The notes: generated by a model from the letters alone, not told the origin. Shown: positions 55,658 to 63,932, numbered from the stretch's first letter. The stretch is DNA of 64,000 bases from Luminiphilus sp. (GCA_029253085.1 JAQXAF010000033.1:1-64000), one strand, 5' to 3'. A program made the numbers and translations.

Positions 55658-55659
55658 GT

Positions 55660-56556
55660 ATGGCACAGAGAGAGCTAGCGGTTATTCGCAGTTTTATGTT
55701 TACCCCTGCGAATCATCCCCGTCGCGTTGAAAAAGTTTTTCAGATTGGTGCCGACGCAGTCATCCTAGACTTAGAGGACGCCGTCGCGGTTGCAGAAAAA
55801 GTTGCTGCCCGGGACGATGTCATTGCTGCATTTTCTGCGTCTGGGCGTGACTGTCTGCACTATGTGCGCATCAATAGCATTGATACCGAATACTGGCTTG
55901 ACGATATTCGAGCTACCGTTGGTCCTTGGCTTGACGGAGTGGTTGTGCCGAAGGTGGAATCCGCTGCGGCACTGCTAGAGGTTGAGGGCGCAATTGCTGA
56001 GGCCGAAAGCACGGCCGGTCTTGAGGTGGGCAGTCTCGATATTTTGCCAATTATTGAAACGGCAAAGGGTGTCGAGACTGCCGCTGAAATCGCGACTGCA
56101 GGCTCCAGAATACGCCGACTCGCCTTTGGTGGCGGAGATTACACCCTTGATCTAGATTACGAGTGGAGCTCGGATGAGGACGTGCTGGCTTATGCTCGGG
56201 CGCGGTTGTCTCATGCCTCTCGGTTGGGCGGGTTGCAGCCGCCGATTGATACGGTTGTTCTTCAGATTAAAGACGATGAGCGTTTTACTGCGTCCGCACA
56301 GCGCGGACGCAAGTTTGGGTTTGGTGGAAAGCTCTGCATACACCCCAGTCAGGTACCGTTAACAAATTCAATCTTTTCGCCCTCAAGCGAAGAAATTGCT
56401 CATGCGAGCGCCGTCGTTGCGGCATTTGAGGCCGCTGAAGCCACTGGTTCAGCGTCGATTCAGCTCGATGGTTATTTTATTGATTATCCGATTGTCTACA
56501 AAAGCCAGCGCATTCTTGCCCTCGCAGCGCTGTTGGAGCAGCGAGAGGTTTCTTAA
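55660..56556 (+). CDS. HpcH/HpaI aldolase/citrate lyase (CitE-like) family protein
   Basis: RSFMFTPANHPRRVEKVFQIGADAVILDLEDAVAVAEK, GGKLCIHPSQV. Confidence 0.9.
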   Translation: MAQRELAVIRSFMFTPANHPRRVEKVFQIGADAVILDLEDAVAVAEKVAARDDVIAAFSASGRDCLHYVRINSIDTEYWLDDIRATVGPWLDGVVVPKVESAAALLEVEGAIAEAESTAGLEVGSLDILPIIETAKGVETAAEIATAGSRIRRLAFGGGDYTLDLDYEWSSDEDVLAYARARLSHASRLGGLQPPIDTVVLQIKDDERFTASAQRGRKFGFGGKLCIHPSQVPLTNSIFSPSSEEIAHASAVVAAFEAAEATGSASIQLDGYFIDYPIVYKSQRILALAALLEQREVS

Positions 56557-56575
56557 GCCGCCGGCGTCACCTATA

Positions 56576-56587
56576 ATGTCCGGACAT
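56576..56587. promoter_or_regulatory. Predicted GntR operator, site 2 (perfect palindrome)
   Basis: ATGTCCGGACAT; overlaps perfect -10 TATAAT at 56572-56577. Confidence 0.78.
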
Positions 56588-56600
56588 TTAAGGAGGCGCA

Positions 56601-58022
56601 GTGACTAATACACCAACCCATCAAGATTCGTTGACGCGGCGTATTGCAACGTCATCCCTAGCTTTGCAGGGGGAAGACGTTGCGCCTGAAATAATGGCGT
56701 ATACCAAGAGCTGTATTGCCGACGCGATCGGCATAGGGTTTGCCTCGCATTATTACGACTTCGCAGAGCGTACCGTGGCGGGTGTGAGAACCCTCGCTAG
56801 CCCCGGTACGGGTGTCGTGATTGGGCTGGAGGATACCTTGGCGCCCAGGGATGCGGCGCTGTTAAATGGGACCTTGGTTCATGGTCTAGATTTTGACGAT
56901 ACGCATTTGGCTTCAGTCGTACATTGCTCGGCGAGTGCGTTGCCCACCGCCCTAGCGCTAGCGTCGGAGAGAGCGGTTTCGGGTACGGACTTACTGTTGT
57001 CATGCATTATTGCTACTGAGGTTGATGCTCGCCTGGGAAGCGCAGCGGGTGGCACCTTTCAGCAGCTTGGATTCCATCCAACGGGTGTTGTGGGTATTTT
57101 TGGTGCCACCGTTGCTGCAGTTCGACTGCTGGGTGGCACTATCGATGAGGCCGTCCGCGCCCAGGGAATTGCCCTGAGTATGGCTGGGGGAAGTATGGCT
57201 TTCCTTGATACGGGAACATGGACCAAAAGATTACATCCGGGCTGGGCTGCGCAATCCGCTCTGGCCGCGGCCAGGTTGGCCCTAGCGGGATTTGAGGCCC
57301 CACCTGAAGCCTATGCAGGGCGCTATGGGTTCTATGCGTTGTTCACGCAGAATGCTGACAACGTGAATAACGTAGATTGGTCCAGTGCCTATCAAGATTT
57401 CGCGATGGAGTCTGTGGCGATAAAACCCTATCCGATATGTCATTTCAATCACGCTCCGGTAGACGCGGCATTGCATTTGCGTGCTCAGCACGGACTCCGT
57501 CCAGACCATATCGAGTCGGTCACGATAGGGCTGCATGAGCGACAGTTCGCTGTGGTTGTCGAACCCGTAGCACGTAAACAAAGGCCTGAGAGTGAATATG
57601 AGGCCAAGTTCAGTGTCGCCTATGCGGTGGCAACCGCCTTGGTTCGCGGGGAATTAGGGCTGCGTGAATTAGAGCTCGAAAGCCGAACTGATGAAGAGAT
57701 TTTAGGGCTAACCCCGCGCATTCATTGCGTACACGACGATCGCTCCAATTATCCACAGACCTTCTCCGGTGGGGTTCGTATCAAGATGCGCGATGGCACA
57801 GTGTATGAGCATTTTGATGCGGTCAATCGGGGCGCCGAAGGCCGTTTATTAAGTGTGGGTGACGTTAAAACGAAGTTTTTCCAAAACTGCCGCTTAGTGC
57901 TTTCTCAAGCACGGACAGAAGCGGTCTGGGAAACGATTATGGACGTCGACAAGCAAGACGATTGCTCGACGTTATTAGAGGCCCTTAAAGGGCTAGGTGA
58001 CCATAGGTTGACTGCGAACTAA
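56601..58022 (+). CDS. MmgE/PrpD family protein
   Basis: CIADAIGIGFASHYYDFAE, LNGTLVHGLDFDDTHLASVVHCSASALPTALALAE-like motif; GTG start with AGGAGG. Confidence 0.92.
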   Translation: MTNTPTHQDSLTRRIATSSLALQGEDVAPEIMAYTKSCIADAIGIGFASHYYDFAERTVAGVRTLASPGTGVVIGLEDTLAPRDAALLNGTLVHGLDFDDTHLASVVHCSASALPTALALASERAVSGTDLLLSCIIATEVDARLGSAAGGTFQQLGFHPTGVVGIFGATVAAVRLLGGTIDEAVRAQGIALSMAGGSMAFLDTGTWTKRLHPGWAAQSALAAARLALAGFEAPPEAYAGRYGFYALFTQNADNVNNVDWSSAYQDFAMESVAIKPYPICHFNHAPVDAALHLRAQHGLRPDHIESVTIGLHERQFAVVVEPVARKQRPESEYEAKFSVAYAVATALVRGELGLRELELESRTDEEILGLTPRIHCVHDDRSNYPQTFSGGVRIKMRDGTVYEHFDAVNRGAEGRLLSVGDVKTKFFQNCRLVLSQARTEAVWETIMDVDKQDDCSTLLEALKGLGDHRLTAN

Positions 58023-58048
58023 CTTAACGCAGTGGCGAGGAGTACAAC

Positions 58049-59623
58049 ATGCTGATGAAGTCTGGCGGAAAAATTATGAGCGCCGAAGAATACCGCGAAA
58101 GCCTGCGCAGTTATTCGCCTACGGTTTATGTCGATGGCGACCTGATAGAGAGCGTTGCGGATGAGCCGAGGTTAGCCCCAGGTATCCGAGCCGTTGGTGT
58201 TACCTACGATTTTGCTCAAAAGCCCGAGTTTGGCGGCGTGATGCTGGCTGATCAGGCGAGCTCAGGCAAGACGGTCAATCGCATGCTGCATATTAATCGG
58301 CATTCCGAAGATTTGCTGAGCAAACTTGAGGCCGTGCGCTTATTGTGTCGTGAGAGTGGTTGTGCACAACGCTACCTGACCCATGATGCGCTCAATGCAA
58401 TTTATCAGTCCACTTGGCGTATGGCTGATGAAACCTCAGGTAGTGAGTATCACTCCCGGTTCATGGATTATTTGCACGATATTCAAGATCGCGACCTGAC
58501 CCTTGGCGTGGCTATGACTGACGCCAAAGGGGAGCGCAGTTTGCGGCCGCACGCTCAGTCTAACCCCGACGTGTACGTGCACATCAGTGAGCGTCGGGCC
58601 GATGGCATTGTGCTGTCAGGTACCAAGGCAATTGTGACGGGTGGCCCTTATATGCACGAGCTGCTGGTGATGCCCTGCCGGACGATGGTGAAAGGTGACG
58701 CTGACTTTGCGGTTTGTTGTGCCGTTCCTATCGACGCCAAAGGGCTGACCGTGATCGCCCGTCCAGCGGGACGTCCGGGTCAGGCCGCCGCTAAATTCAG
58801 CGCACAATATGGGCAGAGCACAGCGGTTTGCCATTTTTCCGAGGTTTTTGTGCCTTGGGATCGGGTGTTCATGGCTGGGGAATGGAACCAGACTGAGCAC
58901 CTCGTGACTTCTTATGCGAACCATCACCGTCACAGCTGCATTGGTGCCAGGGCAGGATTTGGCGATCTTCTCATCGGGGCAGGCGCGCTAATGACCGATG
59001 CCAATGGTCTCGATATGGACGACGTCTCGCATTTGCGGGAGACCATGGTTGAGCTGATTAAAATTGTTGAAGGCTTTTACGCTTGTGGTGTCGCGGCATC
59101 TGTTTATGGCATTCAAGATCCCTGCGGCTCTTGGATGCCAGAGCCGGTGTTTTCCAATATCGGTAAGTTACTGCTGGCGACACAGATCTACGATATGCAC
59201 CGAACCGCTCATGAGGTATCGGGGGGGTTGATTGTGGCCCTACCCGGACCGGATGAAGACCATAATCCGGCAACGGCGGGGGATCTCGCGGCAGTCCTCT
59301 CAGCGCGTCCCGATGTCCCCTATGATAAGCGTATGGAGGTTTCGCGCTTTATCGAAGACTTAACAGCCTCTTCGACCGGCGGTTGGTACTCAGTGATTAG
59401 CCTTCATGGTGGCGGTTCTCCCCAAGCGATGAAGCGTGAGATCTATCGGCGCTACCCGGTGGAAGAAAGAAAGGCACTTGTGGAACGCCTGCTTGATCGC
59501 GGTGTGGCTGAAACAGGCAGCACGGGTGCGCCAGATCGCCAGAAGCAACCGGGGCAATGTTGCGCAACCGGCTGTCAGGTGCCCGAATCGGGCCAAGGGC
59601 CAGAGCAAGAATCAGACGGCTAA
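58049..59623 (+). CDS. 4-hydroxyphenylacetate 3-hydroxylase / 4-hydroxybutyryl-CoA dehydratase superfamily flavoprotein
   Basis: SAEEYRESLRSYSPTVYVDGDLI, DAKGERSLRPHAQSNPDVYVHISERRADGIVLSGTKAIVTG, HGGGSPQAMKREIYR. Confidence 0.88.
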   Translation: MLMKSGGKIMSAEEYRESLRSYSPTVYVDGDLIESVADEPRLAPGIRAVGVTYDFAQKPEFGGVMLADQASSGKTVNRMLHINRHSEDLLSKLEAVRLLCRESGCAQRYLTHDALNAIYQSTWRMADETSGSEYHSRFMDYLHDIQDRDLTLGVAMTDAKGERSLRPHAQSNPDVYVHISERRADGIVLSGTKAIVTGGPYMHELLVMPCRTMVKGDADFAVCCAVPIDAKGLTVIARPAGRPGQAAAKFSAQYGQSTAVCHFSEVFVPWDRVFMAGEWNQTEHLVTSYANHHRHSCIGARAGFGDLLIGAGALMTDANGLDMDDVSHLRETMVELIKIVEGFYACGVAASVYGIQDPCGSWMPEPVFSNIGKLLLATQIYDMHRTAHEVSGGLIVALPGPDEDHNPATAGDLAAVLSARPDVPYDKRMEVSRFIEDLTASSTGGWYSVISLHGGGSPQAMKREIYRRYPVEERKALVERLLDRGVAETGSTGAPDRQKQPGQCCATGCQVPESGQGPEQESDG

Positions 59624-59728
59624 GGCATGCTCATCAGGTACGAAGGGCACGTAAGCGCGCGATTAGTGCCTCGCAAAGCCAAGAAAAAGGGGCAGAGCGC
59701 CCCCAGCGTTCTGGCAGCGGCGGCAACT

Positions 59729-60574
59729 TTAAACGGGTACCGCTAGAGCCGCTGGCGGCAAAATAGTTGTCCGCTTCATGAGTCGATCGTGACTTTGGTC
59801 AAAGGGATCCCGACGATGCATGGTGCAGGCATTGTCCCAGAGCAATGCGTCACCCGGTTGCCACAAATGTGAGTAGACATAGCGGGGCTGCACCGTCCAA
59901 TCAAAGAGATAATCAAGCATGGCCCGGCTATCGGCTACTCCCCATCCGACAATTTCGGTCGTCATGCCGGGGCATAGGTAGAGGGCTTTCTCACCCGTTA
60001 TGGGGTGGGTTCGCACGATGGGATGCTCAATGTCTGGAGAACGTTTCTTTTGTTCATTGCTCGTGGGGACACTGTATGCGCTGTTAAAAGCCTCATAGGA
60101 TTGTACGGCGCGCGCGCCCTCAAGTCGCTGCTTGACCTCTTCGGGCAGCTCCCTATACGCCGATGTCATGTCGGCAAATTCTGTGTTGCCCCCGGTTGGT
60201 GGCAGGGTATGGGCCATTAACAGTGAGCCAACGGCAGGACGGGGTAAATAAATTTGATCGTAATGCCAACCTACTTCGGTGTCGGCAAGAATGCCCATTT
60301 TCTTTCCGTTGTTTTGCATATTTGAGACGTACAGAACCTCGGGAAACTCTGACGAAAGGTATTCGGTGCGAACGTGAATTTCGAGGTCGCCAAAAACGCG
60401 GCTAAAGGTGACTAGGGTTTCTTCATCGAGATTCTGGTTTCTAAATAAGAGCAGCTTATGTTTGGCCCACAGAGACTTTATGGCCGTGTTTTCCTCGCCA
60501 GACGTTGTCGAGGAGATTGTGTATTCAGAAACTTCTGCACCGAAAGTGGCAGCCAGAGGCCTTGTGTTGAGCAT
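59729..60574 (-). CDS. TauD/TfdA family Fe(II)/2-oxoglutarate dioxygenase
   Basis: GWHYDQIYLPRPAVGSLLMAHTLPPTGGNTEFADM (HxD); distal His in DNACTMHRRDPF. Confidence 0.92.
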   Translation of the reverse strand: MLNTRPLAATFGAEVSEYTISSTTSGEENTAIKSLWAKHKLLLFRNQNLDEETLVTFSRVFGDLEIHVRTEYLSSEFPEVLYVSNMQNNGKKMGILADTEVGWHYDQIYLPRPAVGSLLMAHTLPPTGGNTEFADMTSAYRELPEEVKQRLEGARAVQSYEAFNSAYSVPTSNEQKKRSPDIEHPIVRTHPITGEKALYLCPGMTTEIVGWGVADSRAMLDYLFDWTVQPRYVYSHLWQPGDALLWDNACTMHRRDPFDQSHDRLMKRTTILPPAALAVPV

Positions 60575-60605
60575 AATGTCACCTGTATTCGGTTCAAAAA
60601 ATCAA

Positions 60606-60617
60606 TTGTACGGACAT
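60606..60617. promoter_or_regulatory. Predicted GntR operator, site 3
   Basis: TTGTACGGACAT upstream of the TauD-like gene (minus strand: ATGTCCGTACAA). Confidence 0.62.
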
Positions 60618-60641
60618 TTGCTGGCGAATCAAACCCGTAGT

Positions 60642-61505
60642 TCAGGATTTGGCTTTTTGGTACGCACTACGCCACTCGAGTAGCGCCACACTGAGGACAA
60701 CTAAGGCAGTTCCTAGTAACTGCAACACGGACAGCCGTTCGTCATAAATTAGGTAAGCCATAAAGGCGGTTGCCGGTGGACCGACAGTGCTGAGCAGGGC
60801 GCCTCGTGATGCGCCGATTCGTCGTATACCCTCGGCGACGCAAAACAAGGGTAATACCGTTGCAAAGACCACAAGCCCCAGCATGATCGGTAAACTATTC
60901 CCCGGCAGTTCAACGTTGAGCCAACCCATGATGAGGCCATGATGAATAAAAAAAGCGGTGCCAGCGGCCGTCATGGCAGTGAGGGTAAAGGTGGCTGAAC
61001 TCATGTTGCGAGTGAGTGCGCCGTTGGCCATGAAGTAACAGGCGATTGTGACAGAGCAAAAAAGCACCCAGAACACCCCCTGCCATTGATCAGATGAGAG
61101 TTGTGTATCGGCAGCGCCAGTGACCAGCAAAACCCCTACAGAGGTCGTTCCAAGGGCTAGCATGGTGGATCCGGAGGGGATCGTCCTCGTCGTAATGGCC
61201 GAAAACAATACAACCATCGCGGGATAGGAAAAAAGCAGGGCACGTTCCACGTTCGCCTGAATCAGCGTCAGAGCATAAAAATTGGCCAATGCGCCAAAAT
61301 AATAGCACCAGAGCCCGGCGGCAGCGGCAGCGATTAAATGCATGGCGGTAGGCTTGGGGCTGGGTTTTCCTCTAAACCGATGGGCACTGACGGCTGCGAC
61401 CAAAATGAACCCTGGGATAGCCAAGACTGAACGTACTGCAGCGACATCATGATAGGTCATGCCCTGAGCATAGAGTGCTTTGGCAAAGAGCCCCTTAGCG
61501 GCCAA
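60642..61505 (-). CDS. EamA/DMT family transporter
   Basis: About 10 hydrophobic TM segments; PPATAFMAYLIYDERLSVLQLLGTALVVLSVALL. Confidence 0.85.
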   Translation of the reverse strand: MAAKGLFAKALYAQGMTYHDVAAVRSVLAIPGFILVAAVSAHRFRGKPSPKPTAMHLIAAAAAGLWCYYFGALANFYALTLIQANVERALLFSYPAMVVLFSAITTRTIPSGSTMLALGTTSVGVLLVTGAADTQLSSDQWQGVFWVLFCSVTIACYFMANGALTRNMSSATFTLTAMTAAGTAFFIHHGLIMGWLNVELPGNSLPIMLGLVVFATVLPLFCVAEGIRRIGASRGALLSTVGPPATAFMAYLIYDERLSVLQLLGTALVVLSVALLEWRSAYQKAKS

Positions 61506-61567
61506 AAGTATGGCCCCTAAGGCAACGAGGAGTGCACCTATTAGCCCGCTTCGGGCATCCGTGCTAA

Positions 61568-62251
61568 TTATCGGGCGCCTTGGTGGAGTTCTGTGAGCAC
61601 CTCATCGGTTGTCAACACGCGCGCCCACAGTCTTTTTAGCATAGTCAGGGTGGCGTTCTGCATTTCATCGCTGTCTGTTCCGGTGCCGTCACTGACAACG
61701 ACCACCCGATACTGAAGGTCGCAGGCTTCCATGGAGGTCATAGCGACACAGTTGTTAGTAGATACGCCCACGGTTACCACGGTTTTGATGCCCTTGGCTC
61801 GGAGGGTGGTATCTAGGCCGGTGGAGCAAAAGGCACCCTGGGTCGTTTTGTTAACAACCAATTCACCGGGTTGTGGCTGTAACGGGGCGACGATCTCATG
61901 TTCTTTTTGCCCTGCAATATTGTTTGTGGCGCGAATAATAGGTGCCATATGGGCCGGGGCATCGCTCGCGTCGGGAGCGTTGGCACCGTAGGTAACGTAA
62001 ATCACTTCAGCCCCCAGCTTTCGGAAGCCGGCTAATAGCTTTTGAATGTTAGGGATCAAAAGTTCGTTGATGCGGTTGAAGCGATAGGCGGCACCCTCAA
62101 ATTCACCGCGGTCGGCGAGGAGCTTGCCCAATCCCATATCGGGGTTACCGGTAGCGTTTTGCATATCAATGACGACCAAGGCGGTCTCACTGGGCGTGAT
62201 GGCAAAATTCTGGCTAAAGGCATCGACGAATCCCGGCTGGCTATGATTCAT
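61568..62251 (-). CDS. Isochorismatase-fold hydrolase (RutB/biuret hydrolase-like)
   Basis: ETALVVIDMQNATGNPDMG, VNKTTQGAFCSTGLDTTLRAKGIKTVVTVGVSTNNCVAMTSMEA; start chosen at MNHSQPG. Confidence 0.85.
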   Translation of the reverse strand: MNHSQPGFVDAFSQNFAITPSETALVVIDMQNATGNPDMGLGKLLADRGEFEGAAYRFNRINELLIPNIQKLLAGFRKLGAEVIYVTYGANAPDASDAPAHMAPIIRATNNIAGQKEHEIVAPLQPQPGELVVNKTTQGAFCSTGLDTTLRAKGIKTVVTVGVSTNNCVAMTSMEACDLQYRVVVVSDGTGTDSDEMQNATLTMLKRLWARVLTTDEVLTELHQGAR

Positions 62252-62269
62252 TTTCAGTGCTCTCTTGAA

Positions 62270-62281
62270 ATGTTCGTACAT
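62270..62281. promoter_or_regulatory. Predicted GntR operator, site 4
   Basis: ATGTTCGTACAT between divergent isochorismatase genes; minus strand reads TAAAATGTACGAACATTT. Confidence 0.7.
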
Positions 62282-62339
62282 TTTACGCCATATTGCGACT
62301 CCACCCCAAACGACACTCTCAACATCGAGGTTTGTAGCG

Positions 62340-62957
62340 ATGGATCAGTTTGAACGCGCAGGATATGGGCAGAGAAATATTGGTTTTGGCGCAAGACCTG
62401 CGCTGTTAATGGTTGATTTTCAGCTGGGGTTTACTGACGGGGTAAGTCCCATTGGTCGCAGTGAGCATATTCAAAGTGCAGTAGACAACACCCGCACGTT
62501 GCTTTTGGCGTGCAAAGCGAAAGGGATTCCGGTGGCCTCCTGTCGCGTGTCTTGGGGTGGCCCCGATGAAATGACGCATTGGAAAATAGAAACGTTATTC
62601 GACGGTAGCTTTTATCACGGCCATCATTGCACTGAGCTGGACCCACGCATAGCAGATCCAGACTACGTGTTTGAGTTCATAAAAACCGCACCGTCGATTT
62701 TTTATGAAACACCGTTGAAGCCTTGGTTGGTTACTCACGGTATCGATACGACCATTGTCACGGGTTGCACCACCTCGGGCTGTGTTCGAGCATCGGTTGT
62801 CGATAGTTTTTCAGCGGGTTATCGCACGATTGTTCCCGCAGATTGCTGTGGCGATCAGGATGCAGAAGCGCATGCGAGCAATCTTCGCGATGTCGATCGG
62901 CGCTATGCAGATGTTGTCGATTTACAAACGGTTTTAAATCACATTAACGGTTCCTAA
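62340..62957 (+). CDS. Isochorismatase-fold amidohydrolase (N-carbamoylsarcosine/maleamate amidohydrolase-like)
   Basis: PALLMVDFQLGFTDG, IVTGCTTSGCVRASVVDSFSAGYRTIVPADCCGDQD; start chosen at MDQFERAG. Confidence 0.85.
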   Translation: MDQFERAGYGQRNIGFGARPALLMVDFQLGFTDGVSPIGRSEHIQSAVDNTRTLLLACKAKGIPVASCRVSWGGPDEMTHWKIETLFDGSFYHGHHCTELDPRIADPDYVFEFIKTAPSIFYETPLKPWLVTHGIDTTIVTGCTTSGCVRASVVDSFSAGYRTIVPADCCGDQDAEAHASNLRDVDRRYADVVDLQTVLNHINGS

Positions 62958-62982
62958 TTTTTTAATTCAAGGAGAGTACGCC

Positions 62983-63786
62983 ATGCCTGTGGCCCACATT
63001 AACGGACACAATATGTACTACGAAGTCCACGGCGAAGGTCCGCCCGCGGTTTACATTGGCGGGTGGGATACCTTTTGTCATGGCCGCAGCCATTTTCTGG
63101 CTCGGGGTATGACTGACAATTACAGCACCCTGATAATTGATTATCGCGGTATTGGTGAGTCCGACGATGATTTGTCGATGACACCCTCTACGGAGCTGTT
63201 TGCAGACGACATCGCGGCGCTGCTTGATCATCTCAATATGAAGTCAGTGTATTTTGTGGGGTTGGTGGGCATGGGGGCGTGCATAGGACAGTGGGTTGCC
63301 CTGAAACGCCCTGATCTCGTGCGATGCATGGTCAATATGGGTTGTTGGACATGGGCGGATCCCATGTTGTCAGATCAGCTGCAGTCTTTCGGTGATATTC
63401 ATGAACATGCCGGTTTCGCCGCGTTTCAGGCGATGGTGGCGTCGTATTCTTTCCGACCCGATTACTACAACACCCATCGGAATAAGTTAATGGGTCCGGG
63501 AGGTGTATGGGGCAGTTTAGAGGGGCGAATACCGGCTCACTTACGTTTCATTCAGGCCTGTAGAGGACACGATATTCGCCCGCACCTCAAGGATATCGCG
63601 GCGCCGACCTTGGTTCTGCATGCGGGACAGGACGTGATCACGGGCCCGCGCACCACCATGCCGTTGGAGGAGGGGTTGCCCAATAGCACGGGGGTCATGA
63701 TGGAGCAGGTTGCCCATGTGGTTGCAGGTAAAGACGAAAAAATCGCGTTTTGTGACATCCTGTTCGACTTCCTCCAAAAGCATTAA
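62983..63786 (+). CDS. Alpha/beta hydrolase, RutD-like
   Basis: IIDYRGIGESDDD, VLHAGQDVITGP and EQVAHVV (acid and His); no GxSxG. Confidence 0.82.
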   Translation: MPVAHINGHNMYYEVHGEGPPAVYIGGWDTFCHGRSHFLARGMTDNYSTLIIDYRGIGESDDDLSMTPSTELFADDIAALLDHLNMKSVYFVGLVGMGACIGQWVALKRPDLVRCMVNMGCWTWADPMLSDQLQSFGDIHEHAGFAAFQAMVASYSFRPDYYNTHRNKLMGPGGVWGSLEGRIPAHLRFIQACRGHDIRPHLKDIAAPTLVLHAGQDVITGPRTTMPLEEGLPNSTGVMMEQVAHVVAGKDEKIAFCDILFDFLQKH

Positions 63787-63811
63787 TCCAAGGGGCACCC
63801 GTAGACTCGCG

Positions 63812-63843
63812 GGCGACCGAGCATGGGTCGCCTAGTTTCTTTT
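63812..63843 (+). terminator. Rho-independent terminator after the hydrolase gene
   Basis: GGCGACC-gagcatg-GGTCGCC followed by T-rich tagtttcttttt. Confidence 0.7.
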
Positions 63844-63932
63844 TGTCTCGCTGGCGCGCGGGTCACCCCACGTCTTTGGGTAGCGTCTATTAGTAGGGTT
63901 TGAAGCGGCTAACGGCGCAGAAAGGCGCGATA

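Noticed and set aside
59557-59766. Arg-rich 69-aa ORF overlapping the flavoprotein 3' end
   Set aside because: Out-of-frame with a stronger CDS; basic composition typical of shadow frames in GC-rich sequence.
60574-60583. TAATGTCACC near the TauD start as an extra operator
   Set aside because: Half-site only; lacks the CGnACAT half.
50616-63786. Calling the island a Rut (uracil) or nicotinate pathway
   Set aside because: RutB/RutD- and NicF-like hydrolases are present, but RutA and a NicX-type dioxygenase are not; family similarity alone does not assign the substrate.
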